From the NCBI GenBank assembly GCA_023614405.1, contig CM042687.1:233456292-233520291 (forward strand): a stretch of DNA of 64,000 nt. Direction: 5' to 3'. Shown in pieces: positions 1 through 12,164 of the stretch; positions within the stretch are counted from its first letter, which is position 1; each line of letters opens with the position of its first letter. The stretch is from Avena insularis. Lineage: Eukaryota > Streptophyta > Magnoliopsida > Poales > Poaceae. The position numbers were made by a program, and so were the translations under genes. The notes beneath the pieces were generated by a model, which did not search any database, was not told the origin of the DNA, and worked only from the letters and a program-made list of their open reading frames with translations.

Positions 1-2
1 TC

Positions 3-1020
3 ACTCCAGAAATGCAGCAAATGATGACTGCTCAAACACAGCTAATGCAGATGATGACAACATTCATCCAGAACTAGAATAATAACAACAACAACAACCC
101 CAATAACAACAACAACAACCCTCCGGGCTTTGATATGCTTACCAGATTTCTGAGATTGAGGCCAGCTAAGTTCTCGGGGACGACTGATCCCATGGTGGCC
201 AACGATTGGCTACGTTCTGTAAACAAGGACTTAGTGACCGTGGGCTGCACGGACGCTGAAAAGGTCAGATTTGCAGCACATCTGCTGGAAGGGCCAGCCG
301 CCACTTGGTGGGACAATTTCCAAATCACCACACCCATATATGAGGTGACTTGGGCTATCTTTGAGGATGGCTTTCGCACTGCTCATATCTCGTCAGGAAT
401 AATGAGCCTGAAAAAGAAAGTTGAATCTGATGCAGCGCCACCGCAGCGTGGCTGAATACATTGAGGAGTTCAACAATCTGGCGCGTTATGCACCAGATGA
501 GGTGGACACAGATGCCAAGAGAAAGGAAAAATTTCTGGAAGGCTTGAATGATGAGCTGAATCTGCAGCTGGCTGTGGCATATGTTCCCACTTATCAGTCG
601 CTCTGTGACAAGCCTGCTATATTGGAGAACAAAATGAAGCAAGTCGAGAGTAGAAAGAGAAAGCACTCCGACAAGCACAGCTCGGGATCGTCTCACAAAC
701 GATCTCACTATGATGACAGTGGAAGCTCAGGATCCCACAAGCATGGGAAATTCAACAAGCACCACAACCACAACCGTCATGACAACAAGCATCATCGCAG
801 TCATGACAATGACAAATACAAGAACCACAAGAGTGGACATAAGAGCCACCACAGTGGAAATGGTAGTGGAAGTGGAAGTCATCCTGCTAAGAGAGACATC
901 AGTCAGGTTGAATGCTTCAAATGCAAGAAGATGGGACACTATGCAAATGAGTGCCCCGAAAAGAAAGTTGAAGGACCTATCAAACCCAATCCTTACCAGA
1001 AAGGACAGGTGAACCACATC
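3..1020 (+). pseudogene. gag: gypsy gag (capsid and nucleocapsid), broken
   Basis: Gag forms the cytoplasmic virus-like particle in which the RNA is copied. The frame is open from base 3 except for a TAG at 75-77 within an Asn-rich stretch; the capsid core follows, with LTRFLRLRPAKFSG and AATWWDNF as family-typical strings. A frameshift between about 420 and 445 moves the frame, and the capsid resumes with RSVAEYIEEFNNLARYAP. A very His/Lys/Ser-rich linker spans about 670-891. A single CCHC zinc knuckle (CFKCKKMGHYANEC) lies at 913-954 and would bind RNA. The start codon is probably upstream of the window. The same frame runs on into the protease. Gag identity is secure; the copy is non-functional as it stands. 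Confidence 0.93.
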
Positions 1021-1551
1021 AGTGTGGAGGAGGTCTATGAGGAGCCTGACGCTGTTGCTGGTAAGTTCAGACTCAATTCTATTCCAGCATTTGTACTCTT
1101 TGATACTGGTGCATCTCATTCATTTATATCAAGAGCATTTGTTGAAAGAAATGAACTACCGGTAGAAACTATTGGGTGTCCTATAAAAGTAAGTTCTCCT
1201 GGTGGAGAAATGTTAGTAAATTCAGGATGCCATGATCTAATCATAGAATTTGGGAAGTATAAGTTTCCCGTTAACTTGATAATTCTAAACTCCCAAGGAT
1301 TGGATGTAATTCTGGGAATGGACTGGATGACCAAGTACAAAGGAGTGATAGATTGTGCCAGCCATACTGTCTCTCTCACAACCCCAGAAAATAAAAGGAT
1401 CAGATTCAAGACCAGTTTTGAAGCAAAAAGGAGTATGCTTAATTCTCTTAAGGGGGTTAGCATGGACAGTGTGCCAATTGTGAGTGAGTATCCGGATGTG
1501 TTTCCGGAAGAATTGCCAGGAATGCCACCGGATAGAGACGGGGATTTCTGA
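1021..1551 (+). pseudogene. gypsy aspartic protease, separated from RT by a frameshift
   Basis: Retropepsin-like protease that would cut the Gag-Pol polyprotein inside the particle. The active-site string LFDTGASHSF is intact, with the catalytic Asp codon at 1102-1104, and a hydrophobic GLDVILGMDWM motif follows near 1300-1330, as usual in plant Ty3/gypsy proteases. The frame is continuous with the zinc-knuckle part of gag. It ends at TGA 1549-1551, where a one-base frame loss separates it from the RT frame that starts a few bases later. The linker contains the typical FPEELPGMPP string that normally joins protease to RT. The domain itself looks intact. Confidence 0.93.
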
Positions 1552-1556
1552 TAGAT

Positions 1557-3035
1557 TTGGTACCAGGTTCTGGACCAATAGCAAAGAGACCATATAAAAT
1601 GTCAGTTGATGAACTGAAAGAACTTAAGAAGCAACTAGGAGAACAGTTGCAGAAAGGATTTATTCAACCCAGTTCTTCATCTTGGGGAGCCCCAGTTTTG
1701 TTTGTGGAGAAGAAAGATAGAAGTCAAAGGTTATGCATAGATTACCGATCACTCAACGAGGTAACTATCAAGAACAAATATCCTTTGCCTAGAATCAATG
1801 ACTTGTTTGATCAGCTAGAAGGAGCATGTGTGTTCTCAAAGATTGATCTCCGGTCAGGCTATTTTCAACTCAAGATAAGAGAACAAGACATACCTAAAAC
1901 AGCATTCACTACAAGGTATGGATTATATGAGTATACCGTAATGCCTTTTGGCTTAACCAATGCTCCAGCATACTTCATGAATATGATGAACAAGGTGTTC
2001 ATGGAATTTCTTGACAAGTTTGTTGTCGTTTTCATCGATGACATCTTAGTCTACTCCAAGAGCAAAGAAGAACATGAAGGACACTTGCGTTTGATACTTG
2101 AGAAATTAAGAGAGCATAAACTTTATGCCAAATTCAGCAAGTGTGAGTTCTGGTTAGAAGAAGTTGGTTTTCTTGGTCATGTTATGACAAAGGATGGTGT
2201 AGCAGTTGATCGTGCTAAGGTTTCAGCTGTGACGGAATGGGAATCTCCCAAGTCCGTGAAAGAAGTTCGTAGTTTCCTTGGCTTAGCAGGTTACTACAGA
2301 AGGTTCATTGAAAATTTCTCAAAGGTTGCTAAGCCAATGACTGAATTGTTAAAGAAAGACAAGAAGTTTGCTTGGTCTGAAGGTTGTGAAGTCAGCTTTC
2401 AGGAGTTGAAGAAGAGACTTGTGACAGCACCAGTTCTATGTCTGCCAGATTTGGAAAAGGATTTCCAAGTATATTGTGATGCATCTCATCAAGGTTTGGG
2501 TACAGTACTTATGCAAGACGGTAAAGTTGTGGCTTATGCCTCGAGACAACTCAAAACTCATGAAGTAAACTATCCTACTCATGATTTGGAGTTAGCCTCT
2601 GTCGTCCATGCACTCAAAACATGGAGACGTTACCTTTTGGGAAAGCGTTGTGAAGTGTTCACGGATCACAAAAGTTTGAAGTATATCTTCACCCAAAAGG
2701 AAATCAATATGAGACAAAGAAGATGGTTAGAGCTTATCAAGGACTATGACTTAAGTTTGCAATACCACCCCGGTAAAGCAAATGTTGTAGCAGATGCTTT
2801 AAGTCGTAAGGTATTTGTGAATGGTCTTACCAAAGGAGAATTGCCAGATGATTTGTGTACCCAATTCAGAAAACTCAGATTGGAGATTGTACCGGAAGGA
2901 CATCTCATGTCTTTGGATGTTCAACCCACTTTGCTGGAGAAGATCCGAGAAGCTCAGAAGACTGATAAGGAAATTGAAGAGATTAAGGAAAAGATTGGCC
3001 AAGGGAAAGCTAAGAATTTCCATGAAGACGAATAG
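1557..3035 (+). pseudogene. pol: gypsy reverse transcriptase and RNase H
   Basis: Copies element RNA into DNA and degrades the RNA strand. RT motifs follow in order: LCIDYRSLN, the fingers/palm string [25 protein letters not shown], and the catalytic [10 protein letters not shown] around residues 157-166 (about 2028-2055). RNase H begins near residue 300 with [10 protein letters not shown] and ends near [10 protein letters not shown] and [11 protein letters not shown] at 3033-3035, and TAA three codons later at 3042-3044, interrupt the frame, but the same frame continues into integrase, so these are point stops and not a natural end. No frameshift is seen within this 492-codon stretch. The start listed is the first usable codon after the upstream frameshift; the true polyprotein starts in gag. 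Confidence 0.95.
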
Positions 3036-3044
3036 GGTACTTAA

Positions 3045-4406
3045 TGGCATGGGAAACGTATCTGTGTTCCACAAGATCCGGAGTTACGGAAACTGATTTT
3101 GCAGGAAGCACACAACTCTCCGTATTCTATCCACACGGGTAACACCAAAATGTACATGGACATGAAAGAAAGATTTTGGTGGAATAATCTCAAGAGGGAC
3201 ATCGCCGAACATATTGCCTTGTGTGATGTGTGTAGTAGAGTAAAAGCGGAGCATCAGAAACCAGCAGGTTTGCTTCAACCACTACCTATACCTGATTGGA
3301 AGTGGGACAAGATTGGTATGGATTTCATTGCCGGATTACCAAGGACCAGGTCAGGGTATGATTCCATATGGGTAGTAGTGGATCGCCTAACTAAAGTGGC
3401 TCATTTCATACCCGTGAAGACAACTTATACAAGTGCCAAGTTAGCCAAAATCTACATGAGTAGAATTGTATGTTTACATGGTGTACCCAAGAGTATTGTG
3501 TCTGATAGGGGAACTCAATTCACTTCCCATTTTTGGAGACAGCTACACGAGTCATTGGGAACGAGGTTGGAATTCAGCACTGCTTTTCATCCTCAAATCG
3601 ATGGACAAACAGAAAGAACAAATCAAATCCTTGAAGACATGTTGAGGGCATGTGCCCTAGACTATGGAGCCAGTTGGGATGAAAGTCTGCCTTACGCAGA
3701 ATTTTCTTATAACAACAGCTATCAAGCCAGCATTGAGATGGCACCGTTTGAGTTTCTCTACAGAAGAAAGTGTACCACCCCATTGTTATGGAATGGTGTG
3801 GGAGAAAGAAGTTTATTCGGGCCAGATCTTATCAAGGAAGCCGAAGAGAAGGTCAAATTGGTTAAGGACAGGTTGAAGATAGCACAGTCTCGACAGAAAA
3901 GCTATGCAGATCCTAAGCGTAGAGAGGTCACCTACGAAGTTGGTGATAGATCTTATCTTAGAGTATCACCACTTCGTGGAGTGAAAAGATTCGGGGTCAA
4001 AGGAAAATTGGCACCAAGATATATTGGACCATTCAAGATTTTGAGTCGCAAAGGAGAAGTTGCCTATGAAATAGAACTACCAGAATCTCTATCAGCTATC
4101 CATAATGTGTTTCATGTGAGTCAGCTTAAGAAATGTCACCCAGAAATGGAAGAAACTTCTTTGAAGGATACTATACCTTTGGAGGAGGTTCAACTAGAAA
4201 GTGATCTCACTTATGAAGAGAAACCTATCAAGATTCTTGAGACTGCAGAAAGAGTCACAAGGACAAAGACTATCAAGTTTTGCAAAGTGCAGTGGAATCA
4301 TCATTCTGAAGAGGAAGCAACATGGGAAAGAGAAGATGATCTTCGGAAAGACCACCCTCACCTATTTGCTAGCCAATCCGAATCTCGAGGGAGAGATTCA
4401 CCTTAA
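3045..4406 (+). pseudogene. pol: gypsy integrase with C-terminal chromodomain
   Basis: Inserts the cDNA into the chromosome. The N-terminal HHCC zinc-binding pattern is present (His in QEAHNSPYSIH, Cys in LCDVC). The DDE core shows Asp in GMDFIAGLP, Asp in SDRGTQFTS and Glu in DGQTERTNQ. A GPY/F-type module follows (LAPRYIGPFKIL), then HNVFHVSQLKKC, and finally a chromodomain-like tail from about 4210 to 4360 (ILETAERVTRTKTIKF, WNHHSEEEATWE). Chromodomains of this class are known to steer integration to marked chromatin. The frame from 3045 to the TAA at 4404-4406 is uninterrupted; only the stops at 3033 and 3042 separate it from RNase H. Confidence 0.94.
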
Positions 4407-4418
4407 GGGGGTTAGATT
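4402..4418 (+). promoter_or_regulatory. Polypurine tract next to 3' LTR
   Basis: A purine run AAGGGGG lies just before the TGTAACATCC start of the 3' LTR. It overlaps the pol stop codon and would prime plus-strand DNA synthesis. The same 14 bases, CTTAAGGGGGTTAG, also occur at 1447-1460 inside the protease-RT linker. Confidence 0.75.
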
Positions 4419-7400
4419 TGTAACATCCCTAAAATCATGATTTCAAAGATTGCATATCATTCATGCATGCATATAGAATTGGGATCAATTTCAAAACTCA
4501 TATCAGAAAAACAGAAGCACATAGTGCTATCATTTTATGTGAGCAAACTTAAATCAATTGGCCATCCCCATTTGAGAGTTTGAATGTTTTAAACCTAGAT
4601 TGTTTGTCTCCCTTGTTGAATGGATTGAGTGTGGAATTTGAACCAAACTTTACAAAATGGAAATGGTTTCAAAAACCATTTTTCAAACATTTGCCAATCA
4701 AGTGCAAAGTCCCTGTTATTTTGTTTCTCCAAAAATGACCAAGCATTTACAAAGTAACCACATAGTTTTATGCCTAGATTTGAGACTGTTGCACACTGCA
4801 AAAACCCTAGAAAGATTTGAATTCAAAAATAATTTGAACTCATTTGAAAACCATTCCTGAAAATCAAAATAGAAAAAGAATAGGAATAAACAAAAGAAAA
4901 AGGCCAGGCGCTCCTATTCTAGCCCAGCAGCAGAACCGGCCCAGCTAGCCCACCCGGCCTCTCTCTCGCTCGCTCGCACGCGCAGACGCACCCACGCGGT
5001 CGCTGACACCCAGACCCCACCCCCTCTCCGTCTCACTCGCTGACTGGTGGACCTCGACAGCTCACCCTCGTCTTCCCCAAATCGCGCCCGACCCCGTCGC
5101 CGGCCGTTTCCTCCGCCCATCACTGCCGCGATTGATTCCTCGCTTAATTGCCCTTGATTCCGCGCTTAATCGCCGCTCCCCTCTCGCCTACATAACCCCC
5201 TCTGCACCGCGGTCATTTCCCCTCACTCAGCGCCTCCACATCGCCACCAGGCTGCCCACATTCCCACTTGCGCCGCCAGAGATGTATCGCCGGCGATTTA
5301 ATCACGGTAAGCTCAGACTGCCCCGTTGTCTCTCGTTCAAACCACTGCAACCAGCATGATCTTGTGCATCTGCTAACGTCTCTGGTTTGCTTGCTCGTAA
5401 CCCAGGTCATCGTTTCCGTTCATGCCCGCAACCATCAGCGCTGCCGCTCGACTCCGGCGAGCAATAGCGGTAAGAACTGAGCGCCCCTTGCCTTCCCTCT
5501 GTTACCAACTTGTTCGCTAGTCACTTGCGCATCTTCTGAACCCTCTGCCTTGTGCTAGGACGACACGGAGCCTCGACAGCGACCTCGACAGCAAGCGACA
5601 GACGCCGCCCGCAACTCCGACGAGCCCCAGCGACCGTGCCCGTGCGCCCCTCGTCAAGCCGCTGCCAAGTTGAGCTTCTCCTCGATGCTGCGAACCTGGT
5701 GAGCATCCTCCTGCCTCTCCGGATGACCTGTAGCGCCACGCCGCCGCGGACAGAGCTCGCTGCCGCTAGTAGCCGCCGCCAGCGCCGCCCAGCTTTGGTC
5801 GCTTGATCCAGAGCCGTCAGATCTGGATCCAGCGTATAGGATTAGATCACTTAACGAATCGTTATGGGTAGATCTGAGCCGTGTGTTTTAAATAGATCCA
5901 ACGGTGCGGGAGGGTGATCCTGAGCGAAACGGTACAAACCAATAGAATTAAGACGCGTGGCTAGGGTTTGTGTTTAAAACAGAATTTAAAACAGATTTAG
6001 ATTCAAATTTGAATAGGCTATAACTTTTGATTCCCACGTTAGATTTTTGCAAATTTTATATCGTTGGAATCAGGGAGACAAGCCCTTTCTGTTTATGCAA
6101 TGTGTTTAGTGAAAAGTTTCTGTTAAAATGAATTTTTATGCAGAAACTTGTTTAAGACTATTTTGAGTATAGAATTTGTTTAGTAATTTGTTTTAGTGCT
6201 AAATAAGTTTGGTTTAGATGGTTATTGACTTGGTTATGATTAAGTATCATGCACTTGCTTGGTTGGGTTTTAAAAATCATCACTTAGCATTTTACATGCA
6301 TTCATACATTTATGTTTGTATATGAATTGTGTGTAAATTTGTGCTACCTTTTTTGTGTAGACTTTGGTGCTAGTGACTGTGATTGTGAAGAGTGCTACTC
6401 TCCCCACTACCAAGGCAAGTGGTACTTCATGAATATTTCCATCCCTATATTTTGTACAAGCATTAGAAATATTTTGCTAAGTCTTGCATGTTACTATTTT
6501 GCCAAATGCTATGTGGGGAAATCCTAAGTAGTTGTAGAATTGCTAGGAAATTTCCTAAGTTAAGTTACTATGCCATGCTTAGCCTAGCTAGTAGCAAACA
6601 ACGGTTGGTAAAGCATATACATGCTATGATGAAAATATTTCTAAGTCTTTGGACTTATGTTTTTCTTAATAAAACAACTAAGTCAATGAATCACCTGGGT
6701 GGAATGGGACTTGAATGGTGGTTTTTGGTTGAGTGGTTACACAAGGCCCATGGACATGGTTTACCTTGTGTATCTCACTTGTGGTATGCCACCCAGGAAC
6801 AAAGGGATTTTAGAGGCCAAGTGTTGAGAAGCTTATAGTGCAGCCACTTGGCAATATGGGCTCTGCCTTGATCACATAGGTTGCTAGAACTTAGCCATTT
6901 GGACAGTTGGTGGTAGTGGGAATGATAGGTTGGAACGCGTCCATTTGGCTAAGGGAAGGCTTCTGAAAGGTCCTGTCTTGGGAAACCAAGTCTGGTGGGG
7001 AAAGTGCACAACCTCCGCAGATGGAAAATCTAAGTACTTAGCCAAGTCCATGGCAATGGACAACTTGAGCATCAAGACATGGAAGCTATCAAGAATCTCA
7101 TCACTCTAACTTCTAAGTAAAACTTGTGGGTGAACAAGGGTGAAGGACCCCAATGTCTATTGGTGGTTTCTTGGGAAAAGTTTTGACAAAGAAAAACTTA
7201 GAGTTTTCAACTAATAGGAAAAACCTATTTTGAGCAAAGCAAGCCAAACTACACTTAGCCAAAGTGCATATAGTAATATAGTCCACTTAAAATTTACTAA
7301 GGTATCACTTGCTAATACTATTCCAAAGTATTGACCCACTGTGGCTGTAACTTGTGATGTTGCAGGTTACTCCAATGATGATTAGGTGTCATGAGTCTAC

Positions 7401-7640
7401 ACTCAACATGCTTGCCTGTGGCACATGAAGATGAAGACTTATGTTTATTTACTTATTCCAAACTCTTGTATTAGGCCTGTGGACTTGAGTTGTAAAAGAC
7501 TATGTTTTATCTCTGGAATGGATGTAATAAATGACCTTTGTATATGTGTACTTCATCTTAAACTGTGGATGCTAGCAATGACCAGGGACTAGCATTGCAA
7601 TCACAGGGATCCTTTTCCTTTACAAAGGAGGGATCTTACA
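4419..7640 (+). repeat. 3' LTR of the chromovirus (about 3.2 kb)
   Basis: It starts TGTAACATCC directly after the polypurine tract and ends GGATCTTACA, giving the expected TG...CA ends. A GC-rich pyrimidine-heavy stretch at about 4905-5800 includes a possible TATA-like CTACATAAC near 5188. The 3' third shares long stretches (for example GGGCTCTGCC and GGACAGTTGGTGGTAG) with the solo LTR at 57690-62428. ORF-like stretches in the LTR look incidental. Confidence 0.85.
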
Positions 7641-10507
7641 CAATATGGAGCTCTTTTCAGTGTAAAAGCGGTATTCTCTAAAGCTTTAATCTTTTAAAAC
7701 ATAATGGCAGTTTTATGAATAACACCTTTGATCCAACCATGTCAAACAAGGTTTCATTACAAATCACAAACACTCCATATTCCCATGGTGTTTTGGGATA
7801 TGTAAATCTAGGTGTTTTGCTAAACTTGCAACTCAAATAAATCCCTTTATGATAAAATCATAAATCATTTATTTTCTTGTTACACTTGTAACTCAAACAA
7901 ATCCCTTATGATAAAATCATAAACCATTTATTTTCTTGTTACAATGATTTTCCACTTCATCTTGAAAGTCTTTGAAAACGCTTTTCAAATATTTCATACT
8001 TCTTTCTCATTAAGTGAATATTCACTCAAATTTCCGGAGAAAGCATATGAAGTTGAAACCCATCGCCATTTACTACATAATGGAATACATACATCGATAT
8101 GTATAAATTCCAACAATTTAGTCGTTTGTTCTTCTTTGGCCTTTGAACGAAGTTTTAATTATCACGTGGAAAGTCTCACAAGCGTCACTTGATCAAATCA
8201 AAGACTCCAAAAATCCATGAATATGGACATTCTTCATGTTTTCTTTCCAATATAATTTAAACAGCGATGTCACTTCGTAAGTGATCTTTCAATCATTTGT
8301 CTTGCGACATTTTAGCATTAGGTTTTTTGGTTGTGATTTCTCCAACTAGATTTGTAAATCATCCATCTTATATGGAATACGGTAATTATTTGAACAACCT
8401 TTGTTCTCATAATACCTGATTCAAATAACAATTATTAAAACAAATCTTGAAGTCAAGCTTTGATGTCAACGAGAAATACAAACAATGGTTTGTTTGTTTT
8501 CGATGAACATCATCACATATTCTCTTGCTAGTTACTTAGGCCATTGTGGTTCATGAATTGTGTTGTTCCGTATGAAATTTCATACCAACCAATTTGGTAT
8601 CCAATACCCAAGAACCACATTGTTTAACAAGCAAAGAATACAACCATAACATGTATATCATCTATATACCTAAACTGGATATTTCCAGTCTTCTCTTTTC
8701 TGCCAAATATATTTTATAGATTCTCTTTCAGCATTTCCTTTTCCTTTTTAAAAGAATCTATCAACATAAAAAGTGGCGCCATATACATGACACATAGTCC
8801 AAAGCGTGTATATTCAAATAATAATACCTTTGGACTTGGACTTTGAAGTAGATCACCATCATCAAAATGATCAGTATTCTTTCAAAATCCATTCTTTAGT
8901 AATCTCTTAGTGTAGTAAACACTTTACATACATCTTCTATTCATCCTTATCATGACGACTTTCATGATCAAGCTACTGTAGCTTATAAAGGCGAATCGTG
9001 AGTATAACATTACTTTCCAAAACCCTTTTGGATGATTAGGATGTCTAGCATCTCCAACCTTCGTAAATTCTCATCCAATATGAGAACTATATTATACTCT
9101 ATCATATTGCAACCAAAACATTATTTTAGATATCGTTATATCTGCCACACATGATGGTTTCTGAAACAATTCTTTCAGCTCCTAGATAAACTTGATGTTT
9201 AAATCAAGAATCATGGAGGCAAACATGATACTTAAGATACTAACACTGGAATTTTTACTCTCAATTTAATACCAACTATTAAATTTCACGGAGTAAATAG
9301 AGTTTGCTGAAAGTTTGCAATAGGACTTTAAACTTTAGATTGACACTCAACACAATACGATACCAGTTCGTAAAGTATATATCCAGAATTCTATAGTTCT
9401 ATTATCTCAATTATAACTAAGCATAAGGTGGTGAACGAATGCCAATGACTACAACAAATTATGCAAATTCACTTTGATTTAATTTATGATAAACTGAGTT
9501 CTACTAATCCAAATTAGAAATAAACTCCCACTCAAAAACGACATCCCTCGTGTCTTTTTGGTGATTACATGAACCAAATCCACTACACCAAGTCCGATCA
9601 TCACGTGAGTCGGTGTAGTTTCAAAGGCGAGCATCAAATGGTCATCATATCAAAACATATGAATCATGCTTAACCTTTCGGTCCGTGTTCCGAGGCCATG
9701 TCTGTAAATGCTAGGCTCGCCAAGTAAGAACCTTAGTATTTGCGTGTGTAACTGTCTTACACCCGAGATATGCTCGTGGATTCAAGTACACCCGATCATC
9801 ACGTGATGTCTTGAAGCGACGAAACATTGTCGGCGCATACTTAAGGAAGAACACATTTTTATCTTGATATCTAAATGAGGGATCATCTTATTATGCTAAT
9901 AAAACGCCAAACAAGCAATATAAGATGCAATTAAACATCACATGTTTATAAGTCAAATGATATGGTACCCGCATATGATCTCCATCATGTGCACTGTGGT
10001 ATGATCTCTATCATACCTTTATGTGTAAGGCCAAGGTCTATGGAACTTACACGCTATGTGTGTTGTAAGAGTATCATCTCATACTTCTACTTACAACATC
10101 ACCATATCATAACACTAGCCCAGCAACAATCTAAACTAGACGCCTCTAATTTATCCATTGCAAGTTTTACGTGGCTTAGGGCTTTCGAAGATAGAACCGT
10201 TCTTACCTACGAACATGAACCACAACGAGGATAACCAAATTGTTGACAACTCGTTGCAAATTAGATATTGAATATAGTGGGAGAGACAGACACCCGCTAG
10301 CCACTTATGCAAAACTAGTTGCATGTCAAGCGTGGAACAAGTCTCATGTGCGTGGACATGTAAAGTTTGTCCGGGAGGCTTCATCCCACTATGCCACCAA
10401 TATCCAAAGTACAACTAAGATGCAATAAAATGATTATCATCGCCCACATACTCATATGTGTACTACCCGTGCAAAGCATCTACGCACAGATCCGGCTTTG
10501 ATACCAC
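7641..10507 (-). pseudogene. Decayed copia internal region (gag-pol remnant)
   Basis: No long open frame survives. The assignment rests on collinearity with the internal region of the copia copy at 34016-36955: both contain the strings AACCTTGTTTGACATGG and CATATGAAGTTGAA, in order and in the same element orientation. Stops and small indels are dense. I cannot place individual protein domains with confidence in this part. No sign of a host gene is seen in the 2.9 kb. Confidence 0.7.
10495..10507 (-). other. Copia primer-binding site
   Basis: Read on the minus strand, GTGGTATCAAAGC directly follows the LTR end ACCCTACA. TGGTATCAGAGC-type sites pair with the initiator methionine tRNA in plant copia elements. 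Confidence 0.8.
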
Positions 10508-12164
10508 TGTAGGGTTCGCAGCATAGAAAACAAAAAAATTCCTACGATGGGAACAACTATGTACCAAGATCTATCTACTACATACAAACAACGGGCGGAT
10601 GTATATCCGTAGAGAACATACCCTTGAAGACCGACAAAGCTTAACAAGTCCAAACTCGTGGTTGATGTAGACGATCTCTTGCCGATCTCAAGATCGAGAG
10701 GAAGTCCTAGCGCTGCAAAACAGCAGCGCATCCGTGCTCGCACACACGTTCGAGGCACCGAGCAACCTCCGCCTCCTCGCTCCAGCGATGCAGCGGAAGC
10801 ACAACTCTGTCCTTTCGAATAGCCACCGGGAACATGTATCTCGCTAGTCCGAGACCATGGGGGATAAATTCTAGAGGGGGAGAGAGATCCTTCACGAGGA
10901 GGTGTGAGTGAGAGAGAGGGAGGGGGCTCCTTTTATAGGGAGAGGGGGGCACCCAAGGGGCCATGCGCCCAGCCATGCGGCTGCCCCCTTCCCTCCTTTC
11001 ATTCATGTGGGTGGACACTCCACTCACACAAAAGCCTTTCAATTCCCTCCACTCAAAAACCCACTCAAATTCCCATTAAATTTCCACCAAATTTAATGCA
11101 AACTCTCATTAAATAAAACTCCTTTTATTTATTCAGAATTTTGTCAATTACTTTAATGACAAACATTCACATATAACCCCTTGCTAGTATTTCATTTCAC
11201 ATGCGGAAACACTTTCTACAATTTCACCCGAAAACCCGTTTCGGTATCTAGTGAAATAAATTCCTGCGCTTGTTATTCTTTTCGGCATGAAACTTTTGCT
11301 CCAAATTGATGTCGGTGTCTCTTAAGTGTGTCACCCTACAGTTCGCGAATAATGCGGACATGATCGAGACTCCTCTCAGATCAATAATCAGAAGCGGGAT
11401 CTGGAGACCCATACTGACTCCCACACATTCAACGATGACTTTCTTGTGATCGTCGGAACCTTTTATGCTTGTATCTTAATCCCTTTGTTTCGCGATATAT
11501 TACATGTCCGAGATTCAATCATCGGTATCTCCATACCTAGTTTGATCTCGTTACTAACATGCACTCTTTTCTCGTTCCCGTGATATAACATTCTAGTGAT
11601 CAAATCACTTGCTTGCAAGCTAATCAATGTGATATCACCGAGAGGGCCCAGAGCATATCTATCCGTCATCGGGATGAACAAATTCCACTCTCGATCCATG
11701 GGCCTCAACATAACACTTTAGTAGTTCTGAACCCATATTTATAATCACCTTGTTACGGTGTGACGTTTGATGTTATCAAGAAACTCTTCCGGTGTTAGTG
11801 ATTGACATGATCTCATGGTCTAAGGATTAGGATCACTTCGTAAGTTGTTATAGCAATATAAACTCAATGACTCTGATCGTAATGCTATACTTCGGATGAA
11901 TGTTCATCACATCATTACACTAATGTTGTGATCCCGTTATTAACAACATCCAATGTCCATGATCAGGAAATCTTGATCATCTTGTTAATCAACGAGCTAG
12001 TTTATGAGAGAGGCATAACTAGGAACTTTCTGTTTGTTTATTAAACACACATGTATTAACGTTTTCGTATTAATACAATTATAGCATGCAAAATAAACAT
12101 TTATCATAAACAAGGAATACGATAATAACCACTTTATTATTGCCTCTCGGGCATATTCCCTTCA
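10508..12164 (-). repeat. Copia 5' LTR (minus strand)
   Basis: On the minus strand it runs from TGAAGGGAATATGCCC to ACCCTACA (1657 bases). It shares the order of conserved blocks with the LTRs at 26430, 32169, 39005 and 47210. A TATA box (CCTATAAAAGG on the minus strand, about 10928-10938) precedes the transcribed part. The start lacks the usual TGTTGGAGAT and shows TGAAGGGAAT. Confidence 0.85.

Larger units (their letters stand above)
1..7640 (+). mobile_element. Ty3/gypsy chromovirus, 3' portion with 3' LTR; 5' LTR outside window
   Basis: The order gag, zinc knuckle, aspartic protease, reverse transcriptase, RNase H, integrase, chromodomain, polypurine tract and LTR is that of a chromodomain-bearing Ty3/gypsy element; the long LTR and C-terminal chromodomain suggest the Tekay/Del group (inference). 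The 5' LTR and primer-binding site lie left of the window. The right edge at 7640 abuts minus-strand copia sequence whose homolog at 36955 in another copy continues without a break, so this element inserted into that copia. All enzyme motifs are readable, but the reading frame is broken by in-frame stops (75, 3033, 3042) and two frameshifts (about 420-445 and about 1545), so this copy cannot make its own polyprotein. Confidence 0.95.
7641..12164 (-). mobile_element. Ty1/copia element on minus strand, 5' LTR plus front half of internal region
   Basis: The reverse complement shows an LTR (10508-12164), a TGGTATCA primer-binding site, and internal sequence that parallels 34016-36955 of the copia element at 32169. 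It stops at 7641, where the chromovirus LTR begins; the rest of the copia should lie beyond that element, left of the window. Base order across the junction matches the uninterrupted homolog, so the break is an insertion and not a random end. Confidence 0.85.

Noticed and set aside
5132..5806. Open frames in the GC-rich part of the LTR at 4419-7640 as a host gene
   Set aside because: The frames overlap on both strands, have no domain and lie fully within the LTR; GC content alone explains their length.
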